This document shows positions 35,501-48,300 of a stretch of 64,000 bases of DNA, one piece after another. Within the stretch, counting starts at the first letter, position 1, and every line of letters begins with the position of its first letter. Under the pieces are notes generated by a model that was not told the DNA's origin, searched no databases, and saw only the letters and a program-made list of their open reading frames with translations. The stretch covers positions 1,922,001-1,986,000 of the forward strand of contig NW_026907681.1 in NCBI RefSeq assembly GCF_028389875.1, in the 5' to 3' direction. This stretch comes from Rhea pennata (lineage: Eukaryota; Chordata; Aves; Rheiformes; Rheidae). The translations under genes were made by a program, and so were the position numbers.

Positions 35501-38500
35501 GATGGAACAGGCACCAAAAGGCTGGCCCATCTTCGAGGTCCCGTTGGACACCAGGGGATGCTCTGGGCGGGACACCTCTGAGGGTGCTCTTGAGAGGTTT
35601 GGCCCCTTCAGCAACAGGCCATGGCCTAGGGAGGCGGTGCCATGGCACAGGGACCATTTTGCTCCCGAAGCCATAGTGCTTAGGTCTCTCCACAGTGAGT
35701 CCCTGGCGAAGATGGCACCACAGTTCCCCATCCTTATCAAGAGGAACATCCACTTCCCCTGCTTCGGCTTCTCCAAGAACGTCCATGTGGAAGAGATCAA
35801 TGTGGGGCCTAGGGATGGAGCAAGTAGACCAGTGGGTACCCAGGCTGCCATGTGTGTACAGGGTATAGAACAAAGTGGAGAGCAATATAGGTGATGCTAA
35901 GCAGCTGAGTGCAGGTCAGGCCCTGCTGCTGGGACCAGGACAGCCTTGCTGCAGCAGCAGTGCTTTGTAGTCAGGTCTTTGGCATAGTGGGGAGAAGGGG
36001 GCCACCCTGGCCCTGCACTTGCATGTGTGTTGTCTGAGTGTGTGTGTGGAGTGCAGCCAGATGCCTTCCTGAAAGTGCAATGGTGGATAGCACAGCCATT
36101 TCCTGTTACAATTAGGTACCAGAGGAATGAGTGTTCACTGACAGCAGGGAGATGTGGTTGAAATACGTGGACAAGCCTGAAGGATGGAGAGGCAGGAGTG
36201 GAGCTGTGCAGGAGCAGTGCCATTTGGCAGCTGGAGGAGATGCCGGCTTTTCACAGGGGATCCCTGTTCCTAAGTTGCTCCCAGAATGACGGAGGTTGGA
36301 AGCACCTCTGGAGATTGCCTAGTTCAACAGCTGATTAAAGCGGGGTCACCTACAACAGGTTGCTCTAGGCCAAGCCAACTCAGGTTTTTGGTATCTCCAA
36401 GGAGAGAGACTCTCTAACCTCTCTGGGCAACCTGGTGCAGTGTTTGATCACCCTCACTGTAAAAAAAATGTTTGTTCTTAAGTTCAGACACAATTACTGT
36501 ATTTCAGTTTATGCCCATTGCCTCTCATATGATCACGGGGCACCACTGAGAAGAGCCTGGCTCCATCTTCTTTACTCTTACCCATCAGGTATTTGTACAC
36601 ATTGATAAGATGCCCATGAGCCTTCTCTTCTCCAGACTTAACAGTCCCATTTCTCTCAGCCTCTCCTTGCATGAGAGATGCTTCTAGTCCCTTCATCATT
36701 ATTGCTGGACTTGCTCCAGTAGGTCCATGTCTTTCTTGTACTGGTGAGACCACACCCACACACAGCACTCCAGATGTGGCCTCACCAGTGCTGAGGAGAG
36801 GGCAGTAATCACCTCTCTCAACCTGCTGGGACAGGACTTTTTTTTGGTGCTCAGCTGCTGTCTCTGTGATACGGAGTTCTCAACCCTTACTCCACCCATC
36901 TATCCTTCACTCTTGCTTGCCCCTGCCTCCACTGAGGAAGGTGGTGATGATGAGGATGGTCAACCCGCCTTGCAAAGGGAGCGGTTGAAGTCTTTGGGAA
37001 CAAGAATCCCTTTGAAAATGCCAGCATCTCGCCAGGTAACTACCCCAGGGTTCCTCCTCTTCCTGCTCTCCACCCTCCTGCTGTGCAGGCCATCCCCTAG
37101 TCAGTCATGTGCATTTCTGAGTGCCTGCATACATCCACGTCTGGTATGTAGTTCTCCTAGGAAATCCCTTCACCGTTCATCAGCTGGGACCGTCAGTGAT
37201 GGCATGGATACCAATGAGCAGAGCTGGGGTTTAATGTTTCGTTTGGGTGCTTCACGATATTAGGAAGAAAATTGAGGCGTATTGGTGTGCTGCTCTATGC
37301 CATGGCTCTGGCTTTGTCTCCCCAGGGGCAACATTCAAGCTGCTGAGAGCAGTTACTTGAAAAGCTGCACCTTCAACACCACCTCTGCCCTTTGCTGCCC
37401 CATCTTCATGGAGCAGGCGGGAGAGAACTTAAGGGAGCTGGCAGAGAAGGTGTCATGTCCTGGGAGGATGGTCCTCCCAGAGGGCCCAAGGTCTTGCTGG
37501 CTGGGCACAGGGCGTTCCTTCAGCACCTGCTCTAGTGCTTGGCTCCACGGGATCATCACTCACACACTGGCACTGTTGAGACTCAGAGGCAGCTGGAGGC
37601 AGGTCCCTGGCCCTGCTGCCCTGCCAGTATGCTGCGGGGGCTAGCTGGGATGGGCTGAGGGCAGTGGCAGCTTAGCCAGCCTCAACAGCTCGGAGCACAG
37701 CACATCCACTGCAGCCCCTGAGCAGTCCTTTCTGCCCACCTTGCGCATGCAGAGTCCTGCAAGGCTCCCAGGCCCAGGGTCTCTCTTACGAGGCCCCTGT
37801 GCAGAGGCTGGAGAGCAGGAGGCCAGCTGGCAGCAAAGCATAGACTGCAGGTGTGCCTGTATCACTGCCAGGACTGGCAGGTTTGCTCGCCCAGTGGTTG
37901 GGACACATTCACACACTTTGGGAAATACCATGACATTGCCAGGGGAGGGCAGTGCACCCAGCATTTGGTCTCCAGCCCCATCCAGCCCTGCTGCCTCTGC
38001 TGCCCTCTTGGGAGTAGATAATTCCCATCCAGGGAAGGAACTCAGCACTGTTCCATCCTCCCTCCAGGTTCTGCATCCCCTGCTCTGCCCCAGCACCCTC
38101 CAGACCCTAGAGGCCCCCCACTCTGCATCTGGGAATGCTCCCTGATGCCTAGCCATGCTCCCAATCAGCTGGAAAGCCCACTGCTGGGGCAGAGCTCCCC
38201 TGGGTAAGCAGCCTTGCAAGCAGTGCTGCTGGCTTCCCTGGCAGGGCCGTGTGCCCCAGTATGGTGGCATTCCGGCCTTTCCCAGCGGGTGATGAGGATG
38301 ACAGCTGTGCTAACGCCTGAGTGGGGGGAAATGCCCTGCTTGCTTGCTGGCTTATCATGCCCATGGCCAAGCTGTGTGCACAGTAGTGCTGTGCCCTGGG
38401 CTCACTGTGTCCATGGTGTGCTGCTGCTGTGCTAGGCCTGCTGGTTTCTGCTGCAGGGTGGGGTGGTCATCAACTGGAACTGTAACCTGGGCCTGCCTGA

Positions 38501-39407
38501 AACCGACTGCAACCCCCACTACTCCTTCCACCGCCCCGATCCCAAGACCACTTCAGCTTCCCCTGGCTACAGCTGCAGGTGATGGCTCTGTCCCAGGCAG
38601 TGGCACTTGCAGTCCTGCATCCTCCTCCTGCCCTCCCTGGTCCTGCTGTGGCTGGTCCCCATCACTGGGCCCTTCTACCTTTCTCCCCAGGAGGTCTGCG
38701 AAGTATTACAAATGGAAAGGGACCCACACACGAGTGTTGATCAAGGCCTGTGGGATCCATATTGATGTCATCGTGCAGGGCCAGGTAGGATTTTGCATGG
38801 TCCATGTGCTACTGGGGTGCATATGTGCATAATATGCTGCCGTGGTACTAGGACCGTCCTGGAAAAGCAGCTCTTCTCCACTGCTGCCTCAGAGCTGGGA
38901 TGAACACAGCCAGGCCTCTTCTGCTCAGCCTTGCAGAGGAATGGGGGAATCCCAGGTGCCTCAAATTAGAACCTTTGGCAAAGTGTGCAAAGTGTGCTGG
39001 AAGGAAATGCAAGACCTCATAGTGTGCGCTGCTGCTTGGGTAGGTTGTCCACACTGTGGCTTGGGCAGAGGGAGGTCTCTGCTCAGTCTCATTCCTTGTG
39101 CCCAACCCAGAGTGAATGCAGGCCCAGGCAGGAGGCAACCTGGGCTGGGCAGCGATTGCTGATCCCATCCTTTCTGCCAGGCAGGGAAGTTTAGCCTGAT
39201 CCCCACTGTCATCAACCTGGCCGTGGCTCTGACCTCGCTGGGAATGGTGAGTATTGGTGCCGGGGGCTCGGCCCAGCTGCGCACTCCCAGCACTGACCTC
39301 CCTCTCTCACCTTCCAGGGCTCCTTCCTCTGGGACTGGATCCTGCTGAGCTGCATGAACAAGGACCAGGTGTACAGCAGCAGGAAATTTGAGCAGGCACC
39401 ACCCTAG
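32523..39407 (+). CDS. P2RX2: P2RX2 copy 3, most complete copy (exons 1 and 4-11), function doubtful
   Basis: ATP-gated, plasma-membrane cation channel subunit. Exon 1, 32523-32668 ([20 protein letters not shown], then TM1 [11 protein letters not shown]; human SALWDYETPKVIVVRN). Exon 4, 35178-35262; 5, 35355-35448; 6, 35696-35890; 7, 37326-37449; 8, 38457-38578 (ends SASPGYSC|R); 9, 38691-38784; 10, 39181-39246 (TM2); 11, 39318-39407, stop TAG, YxxxK motif kept. Reading phases fit throughout if exon 1 and exon 4 use GC donors and exon 6 runs on to AG|GTGATG. Oddities: exons 2-3 (linker and first ATP-site lysines) not found between 32670 and 35177; the ATP-contacting NFR triplet of the family reads SCR; exon 5 lost a conserved Cys; the N-terminal YxTxK reads YSTPQ; exons 7 and 8 are a few residues short. 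The intron after exon 6 holds a CR1. Gene identity is firm, but the damage makes a working channel unlikely. Confidence 0.85.
32670..34251. other. Apparent P2RX2 intron 1 region, unique to copy 3
   Basis: Between exon 1 and the duplicated block at 34258. No exon 2 or 3 could be found. Two diverged copies of one sequence lie at about 33040-33130 and 33757-33850 (both with gatcccagggaYttc…ctgcaggagatgg). A (CA)n tract is at 34006-34028. Confidence 0.6.
34006..34028. repeat. (CA)n microsatellite
   Basis: About eleven CA units, copy 3 only. Confidence 0.95.
34258..34735 (+). repeat. Segmental duplicate upstream of P2RX2 copy 3
   Basis: Duplicate of 8762-9252. It runs directly into the P2RX2 homology block (acgtgatgttggtgcctgta) that begins in all four copies at about 4826, 9253, 34736 and 63023. 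Confidence 0.85.
36281..36840 (-). mobile_element. CR1 LINE, 5'-truncated, in P2RX2 copy 3 intron 6
   Basis: Same insertion as 10831-11390, same strand and same truncation. Minus-strand peptides [20 protein letters not shown] and [17 protein letters not shown] match CR1 reverse transcriptase. A deletion of about 60 bp just downstream (near 36960) separates copies 2 and 3. Confidence 0.93.
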
Positions 39408-40294
39408 ATCCTGGCCCTGGAGGTTTGGTCCTCTGGGACAGAGCAGTGGCCACGCTGCCAGCAAGGCAGGGCAGGGTGCCTGGGCACGGCTGCAGGCTGG
39501 GCAGCAGCATGTGGCTGGGGCTGCCAGGGCATCTGGCCCCTCCAGCCATCTCTCACCCCCGCGGCAGGCTGAAGGTGCCTCAGAGGCTGCTCCACGACAT
39601 ACAGCACCTCAGGGCTCTCCAGCCTCCAGAGAGTCTGTCCCGCAGGGACCGACCGCTTGTCCCTCCCCCACCACATACAACCACAGCTGGAAGGAGCCAC
39701 TGTGCCAGGCAGCAATAACACTTCCTCCGTCCGGGCCCTGCTCGACTCTGAGCTACCTGTTTTTCCCACGCGATGATCCCTGTGCCTGGCCAGGATGCAC
39801 CGGGCACCTTGCCGGCTGCTGCTGCTGGCCACCAAGAGCCACGGCCCCCTCCCTTCCCTCAGCCATGCTTCAAGCAGCTCCAGGCAGGTCCTGCCCCATG
39901 GCTGCCAACTGCTGTGAGAGGCTGGGGGTCAAGAAAAGCCCCAGTGGCAGGGCAGACCCGTGGTGCCCTGGCTGGCTCCTGTGGGGGCTTTCAGGAGCTT
40001 TTGCTCTGGAGCAGAAGGCAGTGCCTGACTACTGGCTCTGCTTCAGCACACCGGGAATGGGCATTACCATTTTCTGGCTGGCTTGGAGCGCTGGCAGCCC
40101 CATCCTGGAGCAGCTCCTGGCTGCGGGCACCCAGGGTCCTGGGGGCAGGGGTGGGCACATCTCGAGTAGGCCTGCCCTGCTCATCCCCTGTGCCCCTGCA
40201 AAGCTGCCACAGATGGAGCTGCAGCAGTGGTGGTGGCCCTGGAGCCGTACTGAGGACTAGAGCAAGTCCTGCACTAGCCAAGCAGCCAGTACCC

Positions 40295-40300
40295 AATAAA
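40295..40300 (+). terminator. P2RX2 copy 3 poly(A) signal
   Basis: AATAAA about 890 bp past the stop codon, duplicate of 14859-14864. Confidence 0.6.
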
Positions 40301-40315
40301 CTGCAACCACCCAGC

Positions 40316-42377
40316 CTTGCTGCCTGGGGCCTGATTGCTGCAGCATGTGCTGGGGGGAGGGGGAGGGTGACAGTGCAGCGTCATGGCTAGCGGGGTGAGA
40401 GATGGACATGTGCATCGCTCCACCCTCCACCCTAAAAGCTGCACCCTGCTGCAGTGCCAGGGCACGGATACTCTTGCCCCGGAGCCCGGGTGGTAGGGAA
40501 CATGAGTACAAGCACCTGCTTGCCCTGCACTGCAGCAGTAGGGGAGGAGGACAAGTCCCCCCCAACCCCTGCCAGCCTGGTGCATGGACCTCTGCCAACA
40601 CCAACCCTGCCCTGAGGCTGCAGCTCTCTGAGCCTATGCCCCAAAGCAATTCACAGCAGGTACCTGGCAGTAACTCACCCAGGCATAACCTGATTATTTT
40701 CTGGCTCTCAGGTTACAGCAGCTCAGCTCAGCACATCCTCCCCCAGCATAGCTCAGCCCGGGCAGAAGTTTGGGGGAAAGGGGTCTTGTCACACCGGGCA
40801 AGGGAAGACCCCAAGCCATGTCTTGAAGGCTCTCCCACAGGCTGGAGGGTGGGGATGCAGATGGAGGACATGCCAGGGGTACAGGCAGGGGACTTCTGGT
40901 GCACCAAAACCTTCTCTTGCTCCCCTTGCTGGGCTGGGGAGCATCTTCCCCCTTTGACTTGGGGTGCAATTGCTCACAGGAACAAGGTAATACCATTGCA
41001 AGAGGAGTCTACCTTGTCCTCATTCCAAGAAGAGGACCTGGCTTCTCTAGGACCAAAGAGCAACTCTGAGCAGGCAAACCTATGGGAAGGGCTTGGGGGA
41101 AGGAGCCAGCCTCTCACTGTAGAGCAGCAGGATGAAGGCAAGTGCCTGCCCCCACCTCCAGCAGCTCATTGCCCTGAGGAGAGCAGGAGCAATGATGCAG
41201 GGCTGAGAGGAGCTGCCTGGCGCAGGTTGAAGCCACTGGAGGCTCCGCTGGACCAAACCTTAACTCAATTGCACAACGCAGTGATTGCATTAGGGCCAGT
41301 TTTCTCTGCCCGTCCAGGCCAGCTCATTTCCTCCCACTCTAATATCAAGAAAACAAACACATAGGTACAGCCCCCTCAACCCCCCTTTCAGCAGTACTAG
41401 ATGGAGGGAGGGCATAGCGAAGGACAGGACCACTTGCCCCATAACCCAATGCTAATAGAAACAGGTATACTATAGAAGTGAAAAAACAAAGCTCAGAAAA
41501 ATATTTTCAATACAGGTATGTGTGGAGGGCATTGAATACAAATATATATATATATATATGTATATATATACACACACACACACATATAGAAAAGGAAGTG
41601 TCAGAAGTAGCTGAACACACAGTGTTTCAAAATGCCCAGAAAATTAACTGGAATCTAGTAATCTTGGCTCCCCTCATGCTTTTTCAGGCTTCTGCAAGCA
41701 GGAGTAGATGGAAAGGACCAGGAGGCCAGGCTTCAGCTAAGCACTGGCCTCCTGGGTTTCATCACACCTGTGCTGGGATTTCAGTGAGCAGCCCCCCCAC
41801 CCTATGACTCACTGCTGTCAACTTGAAGCTTTAGCACCCAAGTGGGACAGCTCCCTTGCTCCCCTTCCAGCCCAACAAGAAGAGTCTGGCTTTCTCCTCC
41901 CTCTAGGAATCCTGCCCCATGGCTCAGAGAATGCTCGTTTCCAGGGTGCCTACAGCTCCCTGCTGTGTGTGGGCCATAGCACGTGCTCCTCTACCCAAAG
42001 AACCAGATGCATTGTCTGTGACACATTTAATTGTATAAAACTCCACATTAAAACCACAGAGATTCATGCACACAGGGTGCTGCCTACAGCACAAACTCCC
42101 ATCCCAAACTGGGCTTCTGCAGGGCTCTGGCAAATGCAGTCCCCCCTCCCCCATAGAGAGCAGTTCCAGCCCTAGGCACCTTCTTAATTCCCCCAGCACA
42201 GCACCAGGCTGTGACCAGGACTGCCCCAACACTGCTTAGCGCCCCCACACAGTGCAAGATGGATATGTGGCTTCTCCGAGACCTATCACAGAGCACAAAT
42301 GCTCTTCAGCAGAGGTGAGAGCAAGTACCCAGAGCTGACACAGCAACAAAAAAAGACAGCAGGACAAGTTCATCACA
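40316..42377. other. Intergenic spacer between P2RX2 copy 3 and POLE copy 3
   Basis: Duplicate of 14880-16960. AT/CA microsatellite at 41541-41588 and a minus-strand ATTAAA at 42026-42031. The 320-codon open frame at 40402-41364 is interrupted in the duplicate by a single-base change and a small insertion, which argues against a real protein. Confidence 0.7.
41541..41588. repeat. (AT)n(CA)n microsatellite, copy 3 allele
   Basis: Same site as 16110-16174, but shorter. Confidence 0.95.
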
Positions 42378-45300
42378 TCACTGCTGGAGCTGGTGGTTTG
42401 TACGGAGCAGCCGCTCAATAGTTTCCAGCAGACAGGCCACGCTCTAGTGCCAAGCAATGCTCTGGAAGATGTTGATGTGCTCCATGAAGATCTGAGGGGG
42501 AAGATACCAGTGAGGGAGGGCTGCCCAGCACACCTCATGCATGAGCCAGGGAAGATGGAAGCTGGAGGGGACAGGGGGGAGAAGGCCAGGCCAGGAGAAG
42601 TTCTGCAAGCTGGTCAGGCAGGACTGCCTGGGTTGAGCACAAAGCAACGAATAAACAGCCAGAAAGCACAGAGAGATGAACTTGTGCCAGATGGGCTGAA
42701 AGGGACAAGTTATCACTGGGTTTTTCACTGGCTATTACAGAGGAGCTGCTGGCAGGAGGCTGGACCTGGTGGCAGGATGCACACATACCTGGGAAGAAAT
42801 GGTGAGGGCAAAATCTCCAGCACAACTGCAGTACACAGGCATAGGTGTCTCCTTCACACCATGACACTTCTTGCACACCTAGAGGCAAAGGATAGCTGGG
42901 ATAGCAGACAAGGCTGAGCAGCTCAGTCCTTTGACAGGGCTCTCTGGGGAGACACCACTGACATCAGGTCAATGGGTCAAGCCTCAGCCAGCCAGCAAAA
43001 GGCTGCAGCTATGTGCTGAGAAGAAGTGGAGAGCGCTCGAGCCAAACTCTCCTCATCATATCTCCACTGCATCACATCAGTCAGAGAAGTAAGGTTGGGC
43101 TGCTCGGTTTCAAGGAGCAGAGAGCAGCTTCAGCCCTCCTGCTGCAGCCTGCCACATCAAGGGCAGGCTCCCGCAGCACGGCCGCCCAGCACTCATCAAG
43201 TCCTGCAGCAGGCAGGCCATTAGCTTCTTCTGCAGCGCTTCCACCAGTGCCATTTCAATGGAATCCGAGTCATACTGGGCCTGGCAGTTGGAGCATACCC
43301 AACTGGGCAGCACTGACCCATCCGAGGGGCAGAGAGAAGGGAGATGAACACAAGTGTGACTCTTCCCAAGAGAAAGCACGGTGCAGCCTCAGCCCTCGCA
43401 GCCTAACAAGAGCATTCAGAGAGCCCCGAGTGCCAGGAAGCCATAACCAATTTCGGGAGGGGATAAAGCATCAGCCAAAGCACCAGCACACCTCAAACTG
43501 TCACAGGCAGCTAGGAAAGGGGATGAGCAGAAAATAACCTTGAAGGGAGGTTTATCGCTGTCATGGAACCAAGCAGACCTTCAAAGCAAAAGGACTGAGA
43601 GAGAGAGAAAGATGGACAACATGTGAGTGAATGACAGGCCGAGAGCACAACCATGCTAGTGTCCCCAAGAGGGACTTAATGCATGCAGCCAGGGCAAAGG
43701 GGATTTCCTGGGAAAGGAAGGCTGTACCTGCAAGAGGGCAGGGTCCTTGCACAGGTCCAAGTCCCTGCAAAAATTGCACTTCCTGCAGATGACTTCAGGG
43801 AGCATGTAGGAGCAGCAAGGGTCCCGAAACTGGGCTTCTTCTGAGAACTCACCCACCTCAATGAGGCGCAGCAGGTCCCGGCGCAGTTTGTTTACTTGGT
43901 TAGTTATACTGGCATCCAGGGACAACACCTACAGGAGACAGTGTTAGGTAAGGCCACCAGCAGAGAAGACGGTCCTCACGGGGACTCACTCTGATGCGAG
44001 TGCTAGCTGGGCAAAACAAACTGATTGTAGAATTGCAACAGATTCTTAAAAAAAAAAAAAAGAAGAAAAAAAAAAAGAAGAAAGCACAGCCCACCCCACT
44101 AACCTTGTAGATGTATTTGATGAACTCTAGAGCTGGGTTGTTGAGTGGCAAGTAGGAGCCAGGTAGCACTGAGAACATGTCTGAGGGCTCAGTGGCATTA
44201 TGGGAACCAGCCATCTTCTTCTGGATCTTCTGAGTGACGGTGAAGAAGCTCTGCGTGAGCTCATTGGTCACATAATCCTGTGAGAAAGTGATCATGCCTG
44301 GAGAGGAGGAGCAGAGAGAGCTCTTGAGCCATATGGAAGCATATGGGGACAGCAAGGTGGGCAGCTCTCTTCCTGCTGCAGGACTGGCCCAGCAGTGCTG
44401 CACACAGCTCTCCCATGGCTAACTGTGGCTAACCGTACTCACCAAGCATGGCTCCCGTCTCTCCCAATGCCTCCTGGGACACCTGGCTCGTGGCCCTCCT
44501 CTTGATGGGAGCGCTCCCAGGGGCATTGTGCTGCAGCTCCTCGCTCCTCCTTCATGCTGTGGTACACAGCCACAATGTAGGCTGCAGAGACACGTAAGAA
44601 AAGCTCCAGATGCAGTCCACGATGGGAGAGTGGCACAAGCGCGACTGTGCTTGTCGACTCTCCTGGGGCACCAATGACTAATCAGGAACTAGTGACCTTC
44701 TTCCCCTCTCTGAGAGAGTTCACACTGGCGCTGAAACCACCCAAACAATGATATTTACAGACATGGAGGTGGTTCCTTCTGTATCACATCCAGCACAGTG
44801 CAATCTTTGACTGTAAGGGGTTCTTTGGATCAACATCAGAACCTCCTCAGTAGCACAGAGAGCTTCAAGAAGCTGTGGGGAATGCTGTGCATATGGCTTG
44901 GGCAGCAGCAGGGTGGGGATAGCTCTAATCACCAGAGGTAACATTCAAAGTAGGACCAGGCGAGCAGCAGACTGCACTCACCCAACACAATCCTGAGGAA
45001 GCAGTTCTGACAGGAGGCAGCCTGGGGGAGAAACTGCACGATGTTCCAACTATTCTCCAGCAAGTCCTCCACATTTGCTTCTCCATCCTCCTCCTCTTCT
45101 TCCTTGTCCTCCTCTTCCTCACTGTCCTCATCCAATACTTGACTCTTGCTAGTGTCCTGCTGGAATGGAGCACAAGCCATGCCCAGGCTTTCGGTTGGTG
45201 ATGTCATAGCAGTTCCCTATATCCAAACCAATAGCTCCCTGCTCAACTCAACCCACTGCACCCCTGTCTCTGCAGGACTGAGCACTTCCCATCTCTTACC

Positions 45301-48300
45301 TCCCCAGAGTGGACGCTAGAACGCACTCTTCCCTTGATACCTTCGTAATTTGCTGGATCCATCCAGAGCAGGAATTCCCAGCAGCGGCAGAAGGAAATAG
45401 TCAGAGAGTGAAAGATCTCCTTTGAGTGGATGCTGGAGGCAAGAGACTGCAGTCACACACAATGTTGGCATCTTCCCTAGCTAATAACCTTCTCCATGGG
45501 AGGCAATGAGGAGCAGGCGATGTTAGCAAGAGAGCAGTTCACTTCTCACATCCAACCATGCTTCAGCAAATGGACTCAGTACAGAAGGCTGCAGAGCAGT
45601 CATTAGCAGAACTAAGGGCTGCAGAGGAATCATACCCACGCTTCAACTGCCTCTTGTGTCAAGATGCCTGTCTTAGGAGCCTACACATCATAGTATTCTA
45701 GAGACGCCTGCTGGATCACATCAAAACTGATACTCACGCTGGAACCTTCTTCCATGTCATTGATGTGATGGGACTGTAACACTGTGTTTACAGCCAAGCT
45801 CTGAATATCCGGCTCCAGACACACTGTGAACAAACACAACCTGTCAACGGGCAAGCAGGGCAGAGAACCAGCAAGGACACAATCCCCTCTCCAGGTATGA
45901 TGAATGCACCCACTTGCCAGGACTTTCCACAAGTTGTAAGAGCTCTTTACAGGTCTTGCTGCATCTACCGAGTGCAACATCAAGATATTCATATCAGGAA
46001 ATGGTGAAAGCCTATATGGTACTGCAGCAGCATGGGAAACCGTGCTGCTCTCCAGACTGCCACACACCTTGTATTACAGGTTTTAAAGGACACTTTTGGC
46101 ACATGGCCAGACCTCTCCCCTCTATGGCTGTGATGCTATGTATGGATGGCCCCATTCACTGCACAGCTAAACAGCATAGCACCTTCCAACAAAACTTGGA
46201 TCTACTTCCCCTCCAGGGGCCACCAGCTTTTTCTGGAAACTGCAGCAGAGGTGCTCAGAAGAACTATCAGTCAGCTTGTTTTGCATCACAGAAAGATTCA
46301 TCCTAGCGACCACCAGAAGTGATCTTCTGAATGCTGCTATGAGAGGCCACAAACTAGGAAATAATCTGTATTTAAATGCCTACCTGCATTTTCTTCTATT
46401 GCATACAGGACCTTCTATCCCCAGGAGATGCCAATTGCATATATCCTGTCCAGATCATCATTGCTCAACTTCTGAAGCTGTCAGCAACTGCAGAACTGCT
46501 CAGATACTCTTCTGCCACTGCAGCCATCCTTCTCCTGAGCTCATGGAAGAGCACTTAGCTCTGCTCCCACTCAGTGCTATCCTACCTGTGGAGTAGCAGC
46601 CAGGGTTGCTTATCTCCACTGAGGCTCTCTTGTCAAACTCCATAACTAAACGGTTATCATCAGCCTCTTTACCCCCCAGCTCTGGGCAGGCCGTGGGTGA
46701 GAGCCACAGCAAATGGTTGTGGCGACGGAGGTGGCGGGAGAAAAACAGGTCAGAACCAAAAGGTAGACATGTCATCAGGGAGATTCCCAATGGGGATGTG
46801 GTAATATCTGAGGAAAGGAAAGAGGTACAGTCATCGGCGTAAACACATCAACAGAAGAACCGTGCCAGCATCATATTTGCTTGTCCCAACAAGGGCAAAA
46901 GCACAGAAGGTGAAAGCATCTGGCCTCATCTTGGCCTCAGGCTCCCGCAATCTCCCTTTCCCACCCAAGCACGAACAAAGTAACCTCTCTAGGGGAATGT
47001 GGCCACCTCAGGCACCTGCCCTCCTCAAAAGCCTGGGATAGGCATGTGTCCAAGTTGAGGCAGTGGCGGATCACGCGGCAGGCTGCACGGCGCTGCCAGT
47101 CCAGGACTGAATAGCTGACGGCATCTGTTACTCGGACAGGGACCAAAGGAAACTCCTCGATGATGGGAATCCCACTTGCCAGTCGTTTCAGGTCCCAGTT
47201 AGACTGCACAGCAAGAAGTGTGGGGCCCCGGCGCTCATCCTACACAAAGGAGGAGAGAACATGCCCTGGTACATCCCTTCAGCCGGCACCTCTGCTCAGC
47301 AGGAAACCAGCTGTGTGAATGAGTGCTCACATGCCCCATTCCTGTAGTGGTCCCTGGTCCTCCACACAGTAGAGACAGTGTACTCAGAGTCTCTTGAAGC
47401 ACCTCCCACTGAATAACCAGCTCCACAATTGAGAGCTGGGGTTTGGGGGTATGATCTAGCCTCACTGCTTGCATTGCGCTATGTAAGCTCACCCCAGGCA
47501 AGCCAGAGCCCGCAGGCAACATCCATTTTTACCCTTCAACTTTGGAGCACTAGCTGTGTGCAGAGAGCTATGCTTAGAGGCTGCTTGAACTGCTGGACCA
47601 ATGCCTTCCATGCAATGTTTTCCTCCTCCCAGGTACCTGCGCTGACAAGGTCTCAGTGGGGACCTTCCTCATGCCCTCAGCTCATACCTTGCAGCCCTGC
47701 AGGAGCCGCTGAATGGCTCTGTAGACTGTCTTGAGGTCGGTCTCAGCACGCACTTCAAAGGTGTGCTTGTCTGGAAGCAGTAGTTCTTCGCCCACTTTTT
47801 CCAGCACAGCACTGCACAGCACAGTACATGTTGGTGAGGTTTGGCATCTGGTTGCTGCGTACCTGTACCAAATGCAAACGTGATCAGAGGGAACAGGGTT
47901 CAAAAGAGACAGGCTCCAGGCTGCAAATTTCAAGGAAGCTCTTTCCTCTACACATCACAATGCTTCACGTGACAGTTGAGGAACAGACCTGCTTGGTACA
48001 CTTCAAAATACGAGAATCCCTGCTGCACAGCAGTAGACATCTGTGTCTGTGCAAAGAAACCGCTCAGCTCCAAACCGCTGCCTGATCCCCTTGCGTTCCC
48101 TCCCAAGCCTTTAAGCCCTACTCTTACCGTGTCCAGCACAAACACTGCAGCTTTGCGCTGAGAGGGGATGAAAAGGCCAAAGAGAGCTTTGTTGCCCTGG
48201 GAGCTCTGGTAGAGGTAGATGTGGCGAATACTTCCTAGAGACACAGAGCAAACATGCTGCATCAATAGTATCTTCAAGCTACTTGGTCCTGGGTACACTG

